From Cedecea neteri NBRC 105707 = ATCC 33855 (GTDB lineage Bacteria > Pseudomonadota > Gammaproteobacteria > Enterobacterales > Enterobacteriaceae): 42,707 nt of DNA. The DNA lies in the NCBI RefSeq assembly GCF_001571265.1, contig NZ_BCTL01000015.1:1-42707 (forward strand), in the 5' to 3' direction. This document shows positions 18,701 through 28,333 of the stretch, in pieces. The stretch's first letter is position 1. The number at the start of each line of letters is the position of its first letter. A program made the position numbers and the translations under genes. The notes below the pieces were generated by a model. The model was not told the DNA's origin, searched no databases, and was given only the letters and a program-made list of their open reading frames with translations.

Positions 18701-20947
18701 TCAACGCCCGCCGCGAATCAGGCCACCCATGCCACGCCGCTCCATAAAGGCCGCAACCTGGTGGCGCACTTCCGTCGCCATTTGAGCCTCAAGGGTACGC
18801 TGGGCGAGCACTTCGGCCTCCTCAAGCTGAATATGGCGTAACAGGTATTTAATACGTGCGACGGAACGGCCGTTCATTGAGAGATGACGGTACCCCAGCC
18901 CTACCAGAATCGCGACGCACATCGGGTCACCGGCCATTTCACCACACAGGCAAAGATCAATATCATAACGCTCCGCCTCACGCGCAATCAGGTTCAGCGT
19001 GCGCAGCATTGCCGGATGCAGGCTATCATAGAGGCTAGCTACGCGCGTATTGTTACGATCCACCGCCAGCAGATACTGAGTCAGGTCGTTTGTGCCAACG
19101 GAAATAAAATCAATACGCCCGGCCAGGTGCCCCAGCATAAACACCATCGAAGGTACCTCAACCATCACCCCAAGCCTCAGCTTGGGTAGTTGATAGCCTA
19201 ACTCTTCTTCAACTTCCCGGCCTGCGCGATCGATAAGTCTGCGCGCATCATCGATCTCGTCAATGCTGGTGATCATCGGCAGCAGGATACTCAAATTCCC
19301 CGTGGCCGCATTCGCCCGCAGCATGGCGCGAACCTGGATCAGAAAGATCTCAGGCTGATCCAGCGTAATACGGATACCTCGCCAGCCAAGGCACGGGTTC
19401 TCTTCGCTGATTGGCATATATGGAAGCTGTTTATCCGCCCCAACGTCCAGCGTTCGTAGAGTCACGGGCTTGTCGTTAAACATCTGCAACATGCCCTGGT
19501 ACTGCGCTACCTGCTCTTCTTCTGACGGGAAACCGCTTTGCAACATAAACGGGATTTCGGTGCGATACAGCCCGATGCCGTCGATACGGCTGCCAAGCTG
19601 CTCTTCATGCTCAGGGCTGAGTCCGGCATTCAGCATCACCTGCACCCGCTCACCGCTTTTTAGCGCCGCCGGCTGCTCTACATCATCTTCCGCCAGGCGG
19701 CTGAGCTCGTTCTCTTCGGTCACCAGCCGCTGGTATTCCTGCAGCAGAACCTGCTCAGGATCCACCAGCAATTCACCGCGATAGCCGTCCACGATCAGCA
19801 TACGACGATGCAACACCGAAGGCTGAATATCCGCGCCCATAACGGTCGGAATGCCCAGCGCACGTACCATAATGGCGGCATGAGAGTTTGCAGCACCATC
19901 GCGAACGACAACGCCCGCCAGACGGTTCTGAGGCAGCTCGGCAAGCGTGGTTGCTGAAAGCTCATCGGCCACCAGCACAAAGCGCTCAGGCCAGGTATTC
20001 GGACTTTGAATCGTGTCGTCGAGGTGGAAAAGCAGCCGCTGCCCCAACGCCCTGAGGTCACCCGCTCGCTCTTTCAGGTAGCTGTCTGAGAGGCTGGCAA
20101 ACTGCTCAGCGAACTTCTCCACCACCGTTTTCACCGCCCATTCTGCTACCAAGCCTTTATCCACTTCTGCAAAAAGCTCACGGCGAAGGCGCGCGTCGGT
20201 CAGCAGGTGAGAGTATAAATCGAAGATTGCCGCAGTCTCTTTCTGAGCCCCGGCGGCAAAACGCTTGCTGTAGCGGCGGAACTCCCCGGAAGCCTCTTCG
20301 AGCGCGGCGGTCAAACGCTCGCGTTCGAGTGCCGTGTCCAGAGTCGACGCCTCAAATACCTGCTCCATCAGCGGGACGGTGGTGTCCATCCAACCTTCAG
20401 CAATGGCCACCCCAGGCGATGCAGGCAGCGCGCGAATGCGCGTCTGACGATATTGCCCAAACAGAGCCGCTAACTGAGACTGCGATAATATCCCAGCCAT
20501 CTGCGTCGCCAGCGTGACGAGGAAAGACTCTTCGCTCTCATCGTACTGCCGGTGTTCTCGCTGCTGGACAACCAGCACCCCCAGAAGTTGACGGCGCTGG
20601 ATAATAGGCACGCCGAGGAAAGCGCGAAAACGCTCCTCTTTTACGGCGGGCACATATTTAAAACTGGGGTGTTTTTGCGCGTCGGCAAGGTTAATCGGCT
20701 CCGCAAGCCGCCCAACCAGGCCAACAATGCCTTCATCAAAGGCAAGCGTGACGGTGCGACCGCGCGGTTTCTTTAACCCACGCGTCGCCATAAGATAAAA
20801 ACAGCGGCGCTCATGATCGGCGAGATAAACCGAGCAAACCTCGGTATCCATCGCAAGGCAGATGTCAGTCACCAAAATGTCCAGCGCCTCATTGAGGCGC
20901 GGGGCACTAGCGACCTTTTCGACTATTTCTCGCAGACGGGTGAGCAT
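18701..20947 (-). CDS. ptsP: PEP-protein phosphotransferase PtsP (enzyme I-Ntr)
   Basis: First enzyme of the nitrogen phosphotransferase chain, passing phosphate from PEP to NPr and then to EIIA-Ntr, which regulates potassium transport and other functions. The 748 residues equal E. coli. An N-terminal GAF domain (about 15-155) senses glutamine. Then come the enzyme I N-domain, the phosphohistidine swivel (DGAANSHAAIMVRALGIP, active H356, same number as E. coli), and the C-terminal PEP-binding barrel with LCGEMAGDP. It begins 12 bases after the rppH stop, the conserved rppH-ptsP operon. Confidence 0.97.
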   Translation of the reverse strand: MLTRLREIVEKVASAPRLNEALDILVTDICLAMDTEVCSVYLADHERRCFYLMATRGLKKPRGRTVTLAFDEGIVGLVGRLAEPINLADAQKHPSFKYVPAVKEERFRAFLGVPIIQRRQLLGVLVVQQREHRQYDESEESFLVTLATQMAGILSQSQLAALFGQYRQTRIRALPASPGVAIAEGWMDTTVPLMEQVFEASTLDTALERERLTAALEEASGEFRRYSKRFAAGAQKETAAIFDLYSHLLTDARLRRELFAEVDKGLVAEWAVKTVVEKFAEQFASLSDSYLKERAGDLRALGQRLLFHLDDTIQSPNTWPERFVLVADELSATTLAELPQNRLAGVVVRDGAANSHAAIMVRALGIPTVMGADIQPSVLHRRMLIVDGYRGELLVDPEQVLLQEYQRLVTEENELSRLAEDDVEQPAALKSGERVQVMLNAGLSPEHEEQLGSRIDGIGLYRTEIPFMLQSGFPSEEEQVAQYQGMLQMFNDKPVTLRTLDVGADKQLPYMPISEENPCLGWRGIRITLDQPEIFLIQVRAMLRANAATGNLSILLPMITSIDEIDDARRLIDRAGREVEEELGYQLPKLRLGVMVEVPSMVFMLGHLAGRIDFISVGTNDLTQYLLAVDRNNTRVASLYDSLHPAMLRTLNLIAREAERYDIDLCLCGEMAGDPMCVAILVGLGYRHLSMNGRSVARIKYLLRHIQLEEAEVLAQRTLEAQMATEVRHQVAAFMERRGMGGLIRGGR

Positions 20948-20959
20948 TTTTCGCGTGAC

Positions 20960-21490
20960 TTAACCTCTTTTACGTCGCCATGCCGGCGAGTTATTGCGTG
21001 GTGGCGTAACTTCCTGCAGTGGCATCACCACGCTGGCAAATTCTTTCATCACGCGGCGGTAGACATCGCGTTTGAAAGAAACAACCTGACGGACCGGATA
21101 CCAATAACTGACCCAGCGCCAGCCATCAAATTCCGGCGTGCTGCTGGTTTGCATGTTGATCTCACCGTCGCTGCTCAGCAACTGCAAAAGAAACCATTTT
21201 TGTTTTTGGCCGATACAAACCGGCTTTGTGTCCCAACGCACCAAACGTTTAGGTAATTTGTAACGCAACCAGTTTCGGGTCGAGGCAAGAATGCGAACAT
21301 CTTTTCTCTGTAGGCCGACTTCTTCGAAAAGCTCCCGGTACATTGCCTGTTCAGCGGACTCGCCAGGATTGATGCCCCCCTGAGGAAATTGCCAGGAATG
21401 TTGGCCAAAGCGCCGCGCCCACATCACCTGTCCCTGCCGATTACATATTACGATCCCAACGTTGGGGCGGTAGCCATCATCATCGATCAC
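20960..21490 (-). CDS. rppH: RNA pyrophosphohydrolase RppH
   Basis: Removes phosphate from the 5' triphosphate end of messages, which opens them to RNase E decay. 176 residues, as in E. coli. The Nudix box spans about 38-60 ([20 protein letters not shown]), with E53, E56 and E57 as metal ligands. The start [15 protein letters not shown] is canonical, and a GAGGTAG Shine-Dalgarno precedes it. First gene of the rppH-ptsP operon; its promoter must lie in the 687-base spacer shared with mutH. Confidence 0.97.
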   Translation of the reverse strand: MIDDDGYRPNVGIVICNRQGQVMWARRFGQHSWQFPQGGINPGESAEQAMYRELFEEVGLQRKDVRILASTRNWLRYKLPKRLVRWDTKPVCIGQKQKWFLLQLLSSDGEINMQTSSTPEFDGWRWVSYWYPVRQVVSFKRDVYRRVMKEFASVVMPLQEVTPPRNNSPAWRRKRG

Positions 21491-21656
21491 CGGACTACCT
21501 CAAAACAAACTTAGATTGCATCGATTGTTTCATACAAGTGTCAGGCGGTAAACCACTCTCTCGGCGGCGTTTGCATGGAATAACATTTGAATAACTCACA
21601 AAAGATAGCCGGGTTATGAACAGGGGTCGGTCAAAATCGGCGGTTTTATTCACTTT

Positions 21657-22108
21657 TTCTGTGGATATAACTGTGAAGAACTACCGAATTACATCGGGAC
21701 AACTCGGGACAAGTAAAATCAGGAGTAATCCGGGCACACATTAAAGCCTTTATATTTCATAATCATAATACTATAAAAATGACACATGAGCTTCATAATG
21801 TGATGATCGTCACATATGAAGATCGCCTGCTGATGAAAGATCGAACAATGTCGTTTTTATCCACAGATTGTGCCAACAAGTTAGTCACAAATCGGTGATA
21901 AATTGGTTTATAGCGCCCCGTCAAGGCTGTAAATGGAACCAGTAGTCGCGCTTTTTCCCAGTTATCCCACTTTTCTGTGGATAACATGGTGTAAGATCCT
22001 GTTCATTGTCAGTGACCAGATTTGGAAAAGCCTTTTTAATACCGCAGCAACGAAACGGCTGTCTTTAAAAACTCATTATAAATCAGAATATTGTTAATCT
22101 TATCCTCA
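21657..22108. promoter_or_regulatory. DnaA-box cluster, candidate DARS2 (DnaA-reactivating sequence)
   Basis: The 687-base rppH-mutH spacer contains two perfect 9-base DnaA boxes in opposite orientation: TTATCCACA at 21857-21865 (plus) and TGTGGATAA at 21976-21984 (minus). It also holds one-mismatch boxes at 21660-21668 (TGTGGATAT) and 22100-22108 (TTATCCTCA), and a two-mismatch box at 21881-21889. In E. coli DARS2, which reloads ATP onto DnaA with IHF and Fis, maps next to mutH. Location and box content make this the likely counterpart. I could not identify convincing IHF or Fis sites by eye. The rest of 21491-22177 is AT-rich and must hold the rppH and mutH promoters. Confidence 0.65.
21793..21987 (-). 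CDS. ygdT: YgdT-like ORF, doubtful as a gene
   Basis: A 64-codon frame whose translation resembles the annotated E. coli hypothetical YgdT as I recall it (MLSTE-WDN-EK, PFTALT, A-SVDK). However, the best-conserved parts coincide with DnaA boxes on the complementary strand: codons 1-4 (ATG TTA TCC ACA) contain the perfect box at 21976-21984, and SVDK is encoded across the box at 21857-21865. The apparent protein conservation may thus be a by-product of conserved DNA sites. No clear Shine-Dalgarno or domain is seen. It is listed because other genomes carry it as an annotation. Confidence 0.25.
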   Translation of the reverse strand: MLSTEKWDNWEKARLLVPFTALTGRYKPIYHRFVTNLLAQSVDKNDIVRSFISRRSSYVTIITL

Positions 22109-22177
22109 GACGACTAAACTAAGCTTTCGCTGTGAACAAAGTGCGTTCATTTTTTAACCAAAAAACATCAAAGAGTT

Positions 22178-22864
22178 ATGCAACCAATACGTCCGCTCAT
22201 CACGCCCCCACGCAGTGAAGCCGAGCTTCTCCAGCAGGCACAATGCGTCGCAGGTTATACCCTGGGAGAACTAGCAGCCAGGGCTGGCTTACAGACGCCA
22301 AAAGACCTGAAGCGAGATAAAGGCTGGATTGGTGTGCTGCTGGAGCTGTGGCTGGGTGCCAGCGCGGGCAGCAAACCCGAACAAGACTTTGCCGCACTTG
22401 GGATCGAACTGAAAACGATCCCGGTGGATAGCCTTGGCCGCCCGCTGGAAACCACTTTCGTCTGTGTAGCGCCGTTAACCGGCAATAGCGGGGTCGTCTG
22501 GGAATCCAGTCATGTGCGGCATAAGCTCAAGCGCGTGCTGTGGATCCCGGTAGAAGGTGAAAGGCAGATCCCTCTTGCCGAGCGGCACGTCGGCTCTCCG
22601 CTGCTATGGAGTCCTTCAGAAGAGGAAGAGCAGCAGCTGCGTCTGGACTGGGAAGAGTTGATGGATCTGATTGTGCTGGGCCAGGTCGAGCGCATTACCG
22701 CCCGTCACGGCGAAGTGCTCCAGCTGAGGCCAAAAGCCGCCAACAGCCGGGCGCTAACGGACGCCATTGGCGCCGATGGCTCGCCGATCCTCACGCTACC
22801 GCGCGGCTTCTATTTAAAGAAGAACTTCACCGCAGCCCTGCTCGCACGGCACTTTACGCTTTAA
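22178..22864 (+). CDS. mutH: DNA mismatch repair endonuclease MutH
   Basis: Nicks the unmethylated strand at hemimethylated GATC sites when activated by MutS-MutL. 228 residues (E. coli 229). The catalytic triad D70, E77 and K79 ([15 protein letters not shown]) sits at the E. coli positions, in a PD-(D/E)XK fold. The Shine-Dalgarno is AAAGAG a few bases before the ATG. Its presence implies Dam-directed repair and agrees with an enterobacterial host. In E. coli ygdQ follows; here the next gene is ygdR after 157 bases with no ORF of ygdQ size. Confidence 0.97.
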   Translation: MQPIRPLITPPRSEAELLQQAQCVAGYTLGELAARAGLQTPKDLKRDKGWIGVLLELWLGASAGSKPEQDFAALGIELKTIPVDSLGRPLETTFVCVAPLTGNSGVVWESSHVRHKLKRVLWIPVEGERQIPLAERHVGSPLLWSPSEEEEQQLRLDWEELMDLIVLGQVERITARHGEVLQLRPKAANSRALTDAIGADGSPILTLPRGFYLKKNFTAALLARHFTL

Positions 22865-23021
22865 AATAAGCAGAGAGAAGCGAATCCAGGTTTCTGTCAG
22901 CAAGTGCCGGAGAATGTTACATTTCCCTCGCCCTATTAAGAATTTGCTGCTTTCCTTCCCCTGTTCATCAGGTTATTACTAGACTTATTAACGAGATCCC
23001 TTCCTGACGAGGAACATAACG

Positions 23022-23240
23022 ATGACTAAATGGGCAGTAGCAATCTCCGCCATTGGTTTTGCCTTTGCCGTTTCAGGCTGCAGCAGTGACTATGTAATGG
23101 CCACGAAAGATGGACGAATGATTTTGACCGAAGGCAAACCGAAGGTCGATGAAGATACCGGTTTGGTGAGCTATCGTGACCAGCAAGGGAATGAAATGCA
23201 GATCAACCGCAACGACGTCTCCCAGATTATTGAGCGCTAA
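23022..23240 (+). CDS. ygdR: YgdI/YgdR family lipoprotein (DUF903)
   Basis: A small outer-envelope lipoprotein of 72 residues. A Sec/lipoprotein signal ([17 protein letters not shown]) ends at C20 in the lipobox AVSGC; S21 at +2 favours sorting to the outer membrane. The mature part holds the DUF903 SH3-like fold ([30 protein letters not shown]). Function is unknown. A GACGAGGAAC ribosome-binding region precedes the ATG. Confidence 0.92.
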   Translation: MTKWAVAISAIGFAFAVSGCSSDYVMATKDGRMILTEGKPKVDEDTGLVSYRDQQGNEMQINRNDVSQIIER

Positions 23241-23248
23241 TCTCGCAG

Positions 23249-23278
23249 GGTCAGCCCATCGGCTGGCCTGAGGATTTT
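23249..23278 (+). terminator. ygdR terminator
   Basis: An 8-bp stem with one G-T pair (GGTCAGCC 23249-23256, GGCTGGCC 23261-23268, loop CATC) is followed by TGAGGA and a T run. It lies 8 bases after the ygdR stop. Confidence 0.75.
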
Positions 23279-23382
23279 TCTTACTTTCCCCTCTTTCGCT
23301 TTGCTCCGGCCTCTGCCATGTTTATAGACCTTTTGTCGGGTAACGATGCCTGACGAGTCAAAAGAACAACAGGAAGCCGGCT

Positions 23383-24426
23383 ATGCACTATCACCGTATC
23401 CCCCACAGTTCACTTGAAGTCAGCACGCTGGGGCTGGGAACCATGACCTTTGGTGAACAAAACAGCGAGGCCGATGCCCACCAGCAGCTCGATTATGCCG
23501 TCAGTCAGGGCGTTAATTTGATTGATGTCGCGGAAATGTACCCGGTGCCGCCGCGCCCGGAAACTCAGGGCTTAACGGAAAGCTATGTCGGTAGCTGGCT
23601 TAAAGCTCGCGGCAACCGCGAAAAGCTGGTCATTGCTTCCAAAGTTACTGGCCCAACCCGCAACAACGACGCGGGCATCCGCCCGAACCAGATCCTCGAC
23701 AGGAAAAACATCCGCGAAGCACTGGATGCCAGCCTGCAACGCCTGCAAACCGAGTATCTCGATCTCTATCAGGTGCACTGGCCGCAGCGCCAGACCAATA
23801 TGTTTGGCAAACTTGGCTACACCTGGAGCGACACAACTTCACTGCCGGTAACCCTTCTGGAAACGCTCGAAGCGTTGACCGAATGCCAACGTGCCGGAAA
23901 AATTCGCTATATCGGCGTCTCGAACGAAACGCCGTGGGGCGTAATGCGCTATCTGCAACTTGCTGAAAAACACGATCTGCCGCGCATTGTGACTATTCAA
24001 AACCCCTACAGCCTGTTAAACCGCAGCTTTGAAGTTGGCCTGTCTGAGATTAGCCAGCACGAAGGCGTTGAGCTGCTCGCTTATTCCTGCCTCGCCTTCG
24101 GCGTGCTGTCGGGCAAGTATCTTAATGGAGCCAAACCCGAAGGCGCTCGCAACACGCTCTTTAGCCGCTTTACCCGCTATAGCGGTGAACAGTCGCAAAA
24201 AGCTGTTGCGGCCTATGTTGAGATAGCTAAACGCCATAATCTCGATCCGGCGCAGATGGCACTGGCCTTCGTTCGCCGTCAGCCGTTTGTCGCCAGCACG
24301 TTGCTCGGTGCCACTACGCTGGAACAGCTGAAAACCAACCTTGAAAGCCTACATTTGACGCTGAGCGAAGAGGTGATTGAGGAGATTGAAGCGGTGCATC
24401 GGATTTATACTTATCCGGCTCCGTAA
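23383..24426 (+). CDS. tas: Aldo/keto reductase Tas
   Basis: NADP(H)-dependent aldo/keto reductase of 347 residues (E. coli 346), first found as a multicopy suppressor that restores tyrosine prototrophy in a starved strain; its natural substrate is not settled. The AKR tetrad is D48, Y53, K87 and H132 (VHWPQRQTNMFG). The N-terminus MHYHRIPHSSLEVSTLGLGTMTFGEQ is characteristic of Tas. It is monocistronic, with a terminator 8 bases after the stop. Confidence 0.95.
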   Translation: MHYHRIPHSSLEVSTLGLGTMTFGEQNSEADAHQQLDYAVSQGVNLIDVAEMYPVPPRPETQGLTESYVGSWLKARGNREKLVIASKVTGPTRNNDAGIRPNQILDRKNIREALDASLQRLQTEYLDLYQVHWPQRQTNMFGKLGYTWSDTTSLPVTLLETLEALTECQRAGKIRYIGVSNETPWGVMRYLQLAEKHDLPRIVTIQNPYSLLNRSFEVGLSEISQHEGVELLAYSCLAFGVLSGKYLNGAKPEGARNTLFSRFTRYSGEQSQKAVAAYVEIAKRHNLDPAQMALAFVRRQPFVASTLLGATTLEQLKTNLESLHLTLSEEVIEEIEAVHRIYTYPAP

Positions 24427-24434
24427 GAAAGTCA

Positions 24435-24458
24435 GGCCCTCCAAAAGAGGGCCTTTTT
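24435..24458 (+). terminator. tas terminator
   Basis: GGCCCTC (24435-24441) pairs with GAGGGCC (24447-24453) across a 5-base loop, followed by TTTTT. It lies between the convergent tas and lplT genes. Confidence 0.9.
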
Positions 24459-24459
24459 G

Positions 24460-25656
24460 CTATTTCTGCTTGATTTGCCACAGCCAAAGCGCGCCAATCG
24501 CCAGCGCAAACACTGCCCCAAATCCAATGCCAATTCCCACAATGGACGCTCCGGTTTTCACCGCCAGCGAGAACAGACCCAGCATCAAAAGCATGGCCGT
24601 GTTTTCACCCAAGTTTTGCACGGCAATCGCATTACCTGCGCCGACCGTGTGCTTGCCGCGCTCCTGAAGCAGCGCGTTAAGCGGCACCACAAAGAAACCG
24701 CCCAACAGGCCAATCAACACCAGCAAAGCGTAAGAAGGCAGCATAGAATGCTGGAGAGCAAAAATCAGCACGCCAACGCCGATTAAAATCCCGGCAGGCA
24801 TACAGCGGGCGACGGTTTCCAGCGTCACCATCTTCGCGGCAGCCCCGGCACCCACCACAATCCCAACCGCAACCATCGCATTCAGATAGGTTGGCGTGGC
24901 GTTATCCGTGATCCCCAAGGCCACCGGCACCCACAGCACCAGCAGGAAGCGCAGCGTCACGCCAGCTCCCCAGAACAGGCTGGTGCCTACCAGCGAAAAG
25001 CGCGTTTCTCCGCTGCGCCAAAGGCTGCGGCAGGCGGAAAAGAAGCTGTGCGTCATCGGCTTAAAGCGCCATGACTGCCCGGGCCGCGCGGCGGCAAGTT
25101 TAGGGATAAAGACGTTGGCTATCACCGCCCCGCCATAAACCAGCGCACAGACCACCAGCGCCGCCGTCAGGTTCCAGTCCGCCAGCACCCCACCGGCCAC
25201 TGACCCAAGCAAGATAGCGGCAATGGTAGAGGACTCCATCAGGCCGTTGGCTTTCACCAGCCTGTCCCCGGTAGTTAACTCGCCGAGAATGCCGTATTTC
25301 GCCGGCGAATAAGCCGCAGCGCCAATGCCAACAAGCGTGTAACCGACAAAGGGATTCAGCCCGACCGCGATCACCGCTGCACCAATTAGCTTCATGCTGT
25401 TCGCCAGCATCATCACTCGTCCTTTGGCGAAGCTATCGGCCACCTGCCCCACAAACGGCGCGAAAAGGATATAAGCGCCAACAAACACCATCTGCAGCAC
25501 CGGCTGGCTCCAGTCCGGATAAAACTGCTGCTTGAGCACCGCGAGCGTGGCGAACAGCAGCGCGTTATCACCAAAAGCCGATAAAAACTGCGCTGCGGTC
25601 ACCGCCATCATGCCCCGGGACCACAAAGAACCGTTATTGCCAGCCTGTTCAGCCAT
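24460..25656 (-). CDS. lplT: Lysophospholipid transporter LplT
   Basis: An inner-membrane flippase of the major facilitator superfamily that moves lysophosphatidylethanolamine from the periplasmic to the cytoplasmic leaflet for re-acylation by Aas. With the ATG at 25656 it has 398 residues (E. coli 397); this start has a good Shine-Dalgarno (GGAGAAGG), and the longer frame adds an unmatched MMKRRRP. About 12 membrane segments; conserved runs are [20 protein letters not shown] and [16 protein letters not shown]. It overlaps the end of aas by 8 bases, the conserved aas-lplT coupling. Confidence 0.95.
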   Translation of the reverse strand: MAEQAGNNGSLWSRGMMAVTAAQFLSAFGDNALLFATLAVLKQQFYPDWSQPVLQMVFVGAYILFAPFVGQVADSFAKGRVMMLANSMKLIGAAVIAVGLNPFVGYTLVGIGAAAYSPAKYGILGELTTGDRLVKANGLMESSTIAAILLGSVAGGVLADWNLTAALVVCALVYGGAVIANVFIPKLAAARPGQSWRFKPMTHSFFSACRSLWRSGETRFSLVGTSLFWGAGVTLRFLLVLWVPVALGITDNATPTYLNAMVAVGIVVGAGAAAKMVTLETVARCMPAGILIGVGVLIFALQHSMLPSYALLVLIGLLGGFFVVPLNALLQERGKHTVGAGNAIAVQNLGENTAMLLMLGLFSLAVKTGASIVGIGIGFGAVFALAIGALWLWQIKQK

Positions 25657-27808
25657 TGGCCTTCTCCGCTTCATCAACCTGCGCTTTTAGCGTGACAAAA
25701 TCTGGTTTTCCACTGCCTAACACCGGCAGCTGTTTGAGGAAGCGAATATCGCGCGGCACCGCCAGCTCGGGCACACCATGCTCACGCGCATAGTGCAGAA
25801 GTTTTTCGCGGTTAAGCTCGCTGTCGGTGGTAAACATCACCAAAGCTTCGCCTTTGGCCGCATCGTGCTTAACCACCGTGGCATGCAGCTTGTCAGGCGA
25901 AATACCGATCGCCATCTGCTCAACCATCTCAAGCGACACCATCTCCCCGGCGATCTTGGCAAAGCGCTTCGCACGCCCCTGGATCACGCAATAGCCCTGC
26001 TCGTCAAAGGTCACGATATCACCGGTGTCGTACCAGCCGGGCTCCATCTCACCCAGGCCATTTTCAGCCTCAGGTTTCTCCAGCACGCCCGGATTTTCCA
26101 CCCGCAGATAGCCATTCATGATATTTGGCCCTTTAAGCTGCAGCCTTCCGCCTTGCTCAATGCCGGGCACCGCCAGCAGGCGAGCATCCATTGCCGGAAG
26201 AATACGGCCCACGGTGCCCGGCTTCGCCGCCATCGGCACGTTGATAGACACCACCGGCGCGCACTCGGTCACGCCGTAGCCTTCCAGAATGCGCAGGCCG
26301 AACTTGTCCTGCCACAGCTGCTTCGTGCTTTCCTGTAGTTTTTCTGCCCCGGCGACCACATAGCGCAGGCGGAAGAAATCATACGGATTAGCAAAGCGGG
26401 CATAGTTGCCGAGGAACGTCGAAGTACCAAATACCACCGTGCAATTGCGATCGTAAATAAGCTCCGGCACCACGCGATAATGCAGCGGGCTTGGGTAAAG
26501 GAAAACTTCCGCCCCGGTCAGCAACGGCGTGAACAGACCCACCGTGAGGCCAAAAGAGTGGAAGAGCGGCAGCGCGGACATAAACCTGTCATCGGCGGTG
26601 AAATCCGCGATGGTGCGAATCTGCTCTACGTTGGCCAACAGGCTTTTATGGCTGTGCACCACGCCCTTTGGATTGCCCTCCGAGCCGGAGGTAAACAGCA
26701 CCATCGCCGCATCTTCCGGCTGCTGTTTCACCTGTGCCAGACGCGGAGCAAGCAGATGGGCAAAGATCCAAACTTTGTCCTTCGTGGTAACCGTAGATTT
26801 CAAATCTTCCAGATACACCCAACGCACCTGCGTCAACTGTTCCGGCAGATGCCACAGCTTGCCCTTATCCAGGAACTGGCGAGAGGTGAAGACCGTCTTG
26901 ATTTTCGCCGCGGTAATCGAGCTGGTCAGCCCTTTTACCCCGGCCGTGTAGTTCATCATCGCCGGAATGCGGCCGCGTGAAGAAGCGCCAAAAATTACCG
27001 CCGCGCTGATCGCCGCATTCGGCAGCATCAAACCAATGGTTTCACCCTGTTCGCTGTATTTATCGAGAATTCGGCCGACAAAAAGCGTTTTTGTCAGCAG
27101 AGAGCGGTAGGTATCTGGCTTGAAGTTAATGTCTTCAATACAGTTTTTACGCGAACCATAGCGATCCTTCGCCGCCAGCAGCGCCTCGAAAAGCGTCTCG
27201 CGCGGGCGCACCGCCATTCTCGCTTCCATCATTATCTGATGCAGCATCTCTCCGGCCATTTTGCGGCGATCGCGAGCCCGTGGCGCTTCCGGCATAGCAA
27301 TGGAGGTTGGCGGTAAAAGATGCAGGCTAATACGCGGGAAAGCCCGGCGTTTTACCAGGCCTTTCAGGCGACTAAAGAAGGTCAGCTCCGCGCCGTCGAT
27401 GCGCAAAGGCACAACCGTTGCCTGGGCTTTGGCCGCCACAAACCCGGCGCCATCGTAGATTTTCATCAATGAGCCCGTCACACTGATGCGCCCTTCCGGG
27501 AAAATCACCACCGGACGCCCCTGCTCCACCAGGCGAACAAGGTGCTTAATCGACATCGGCTTGGTGGGATCGAGCGGGACAAAATCAATTAGCGGCTTAA
27601 GCCAGCGCATATACCACTGCTGGCTGATCGATGAATAGACCGCAAACACCGGGCGCACCGGCAGAAAGAGTGCAACCAGGATCCCGTCCAGAAACGAGAC
27701 GTGGTTCGGCACAATCAGCACCCGCTGTAAATGAAGAACCTGCGGATCGCCGGAAAGGGTTACCCGGAACAGAATGCGAAATAGCGCGCGGAAAAAAGCA
27801 AAAAACAT
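25649..27808 (-). CDS. aas: Bifunctional 2-acylglycerophosphoethanolamine acyltransferase / acyl-ACP synthetase
   Basis: An inner-membrane enzyme that re-acylates lysophosphatidylethanolamine using ACP-bound fatty acid. The ATG at 27808 (Shine-Dalgarno AAAGAGAG) gives 719 residues, the E. coli length; 32 upstream codons in frame have no homology. The N-terminal PlsC-like acyltransferase domain has the HX4D motif NHVSFLD (H36, D41) and EGRISVTG. The C-terminal adenylate-forming domain has [12 protein letters not shown] (P-loop-like) and [10 protein letters not shown]. It works with LplT encoded next to it. Confidence 0.96.
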   Translation of the reverse strand: MFFAFFRALFRILFRVTLSGDPQVLHLQRVLIVPNHVSFLDGILVALFLPVRPVFAVYSSISQQWYMRWLKPLIDFVPLDPTKPMSIKHLVRLVEQGRPVVIFPEGRISVTGSLMKIYDGAGFVAAKAQATVVPLRIDGAELTFFSRLKGLVKRRAFPRISLHLLPPTSIAMPEAPRARDRRKMAGEMLHQIMMEARMAVRPRETLFEALLAAKDRYGSRKNCIEDINFKPDTYRSLLTKTLFVGRILDKYSEQGETIGLMLPNAAISAAVIFGASSRGRIPAMMNYTAGVKGLTSSITAAKIKTVFTSRQFLDKGKLWHLPEQLTQVRWVYLEDLKSTVTTKDKVWIFAHLLAPRLAQVKQQPEDAAMVLFTSGSEGNPKGVVHSHKSLLANVEQIRTIADFTADDRFMSALPLFHSFGLTVGLFTPLLTGAEVFLYPSPLHYRVVPELIYDRNCTVVFGTSTFLGNYARFANPYDFFRLRYVVAGAEKLQESTKQLWQDKFGLRILEGYGVTECAPVVSINVPMAAKPGTVGRILPAMDARLLAVPGIEQGGRLQLKGPNIMNGYLRVENPGVLEKPEAENGLGEMEPGWYDTGDIVTFDEQGYCVIQGRAKRFAKIAGEMVSLEMVEQMAIGISPDKLHATVVKHDAAKGEALVMFTTDSELNREKLLHYAREHGVPELAVPRDIRFLKQLPVLGSGKPDFVTLKAQVDEAEKANG

Positions 27809-27902
27809 AGCGACTCTCTTTGTCGTCTGTCGGTAAGCATTAAGTGTAGAGTCGCAGAGTACACCAGTTGCGTTAAGTGCGGGAGGGGGCTCAAAAAATG
27901 GC

Positions 27903-27991
27903 AAAAAAAAACCTGCGCATCTGCGCAGGTTGGTGCAAAAGAATTGTACTCAGCAGAGTACCAGGAATTCTCACCAATCAATACCTCTGGG
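27903..27991 (-). ncRNA. omrA: Small regulatory RNA OmrA
   Basis: The minus-strand RNA starts with CCCAGAGGTATTGATTGGTG, the conserved OmrA seed end. It ends in a hairpin (ACCTGCGC / GCGCAGGT, 27911-27930) followed by eight T residues. Length is about 89 nt (E. coli 88), and the position after aas is the E. coli one. Known role: an Hfq-dependent RNA made under OmpR control that represses outer-membrane protein genes, csgD, flhDC and ompR itself through its 5' end. The middle part is diverged from E. coli. Confidence 0.93.
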
Positions 27992-28108
27992 ATCTGAATT
28001 GTCTCGCGCCACCCGCGGTGAAACCAGCGGCAAAAAGCAAGGGAATGAGCCCAAGTGCAACCAGGTGTTTAAATTCTCGATTCTTGTTACAGGCGGTGGG
28101 ATTCAGGC

Positions 28109-28194
28109 AAAAAAAAACCTGCGCATCCGCGCAGGTTGGTGTAATTCATAGGATCAGCAAATAATCGCTGACTTCACCTATCAATACCTCTGGG
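28109..28194 (-). ncRNA. omrB: Small regulatory RNA OmrB
   Basis: A tandem paralogue of OmrA. It shares the first 15 nt (CCCAGAGGTATTGAT) and the terminator stem (28117-28136) but has AGGTGAAGTC after the seed, as in E. coli OmrB, and a different middle. Length is about 86 nt. Upstream on the minus strand is a TACATT -10-like box and, further up, a TTACATTTTGCAG stretch that resembles an OmpR site. The bases between the two RNAs (27992-28108) must contain the omrA promoter. Confidence 0.92.
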
Positions 28195-28333
28195 ACCACA
28201 AATGTAGCAGCGGAGCCCTCCGTTAAGCTACGCTGAAATCGCAACAGCCGACTGCAAAATGTAAGCAAAGATTTGAGCAGAAACGTTTAAAAATCCGCAA
28301 CATGCACTAAAAAGAGGCAACCTGCTGAGACAG

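Noticed and set aside
21657-22108. The DnaA-box cluster as a replication origin
   Set aside because: There is no AT-rich unwinding region with 13-mers, no dense 9-mer array, and no gidA/mioC or dnaA/dnaN neighbours. The locus is that of DARS2.
27809-27904. Longer N-terminus for aas (751 residues)
   Set aside because: The 32 additional codons have no acyltransferase homology. The internal ATG has a good Shine-Dalgarno and puts the HX4D histidine at 36, as in E. coli.
27877-28164. Plus-strand open frames across the omr region containing [11 protein letters not shown]-type repeats
   Set aside because: The repeated peptide is just the translated complement of the two homologous sRNA terminators; the small RNAs explain the conservation.
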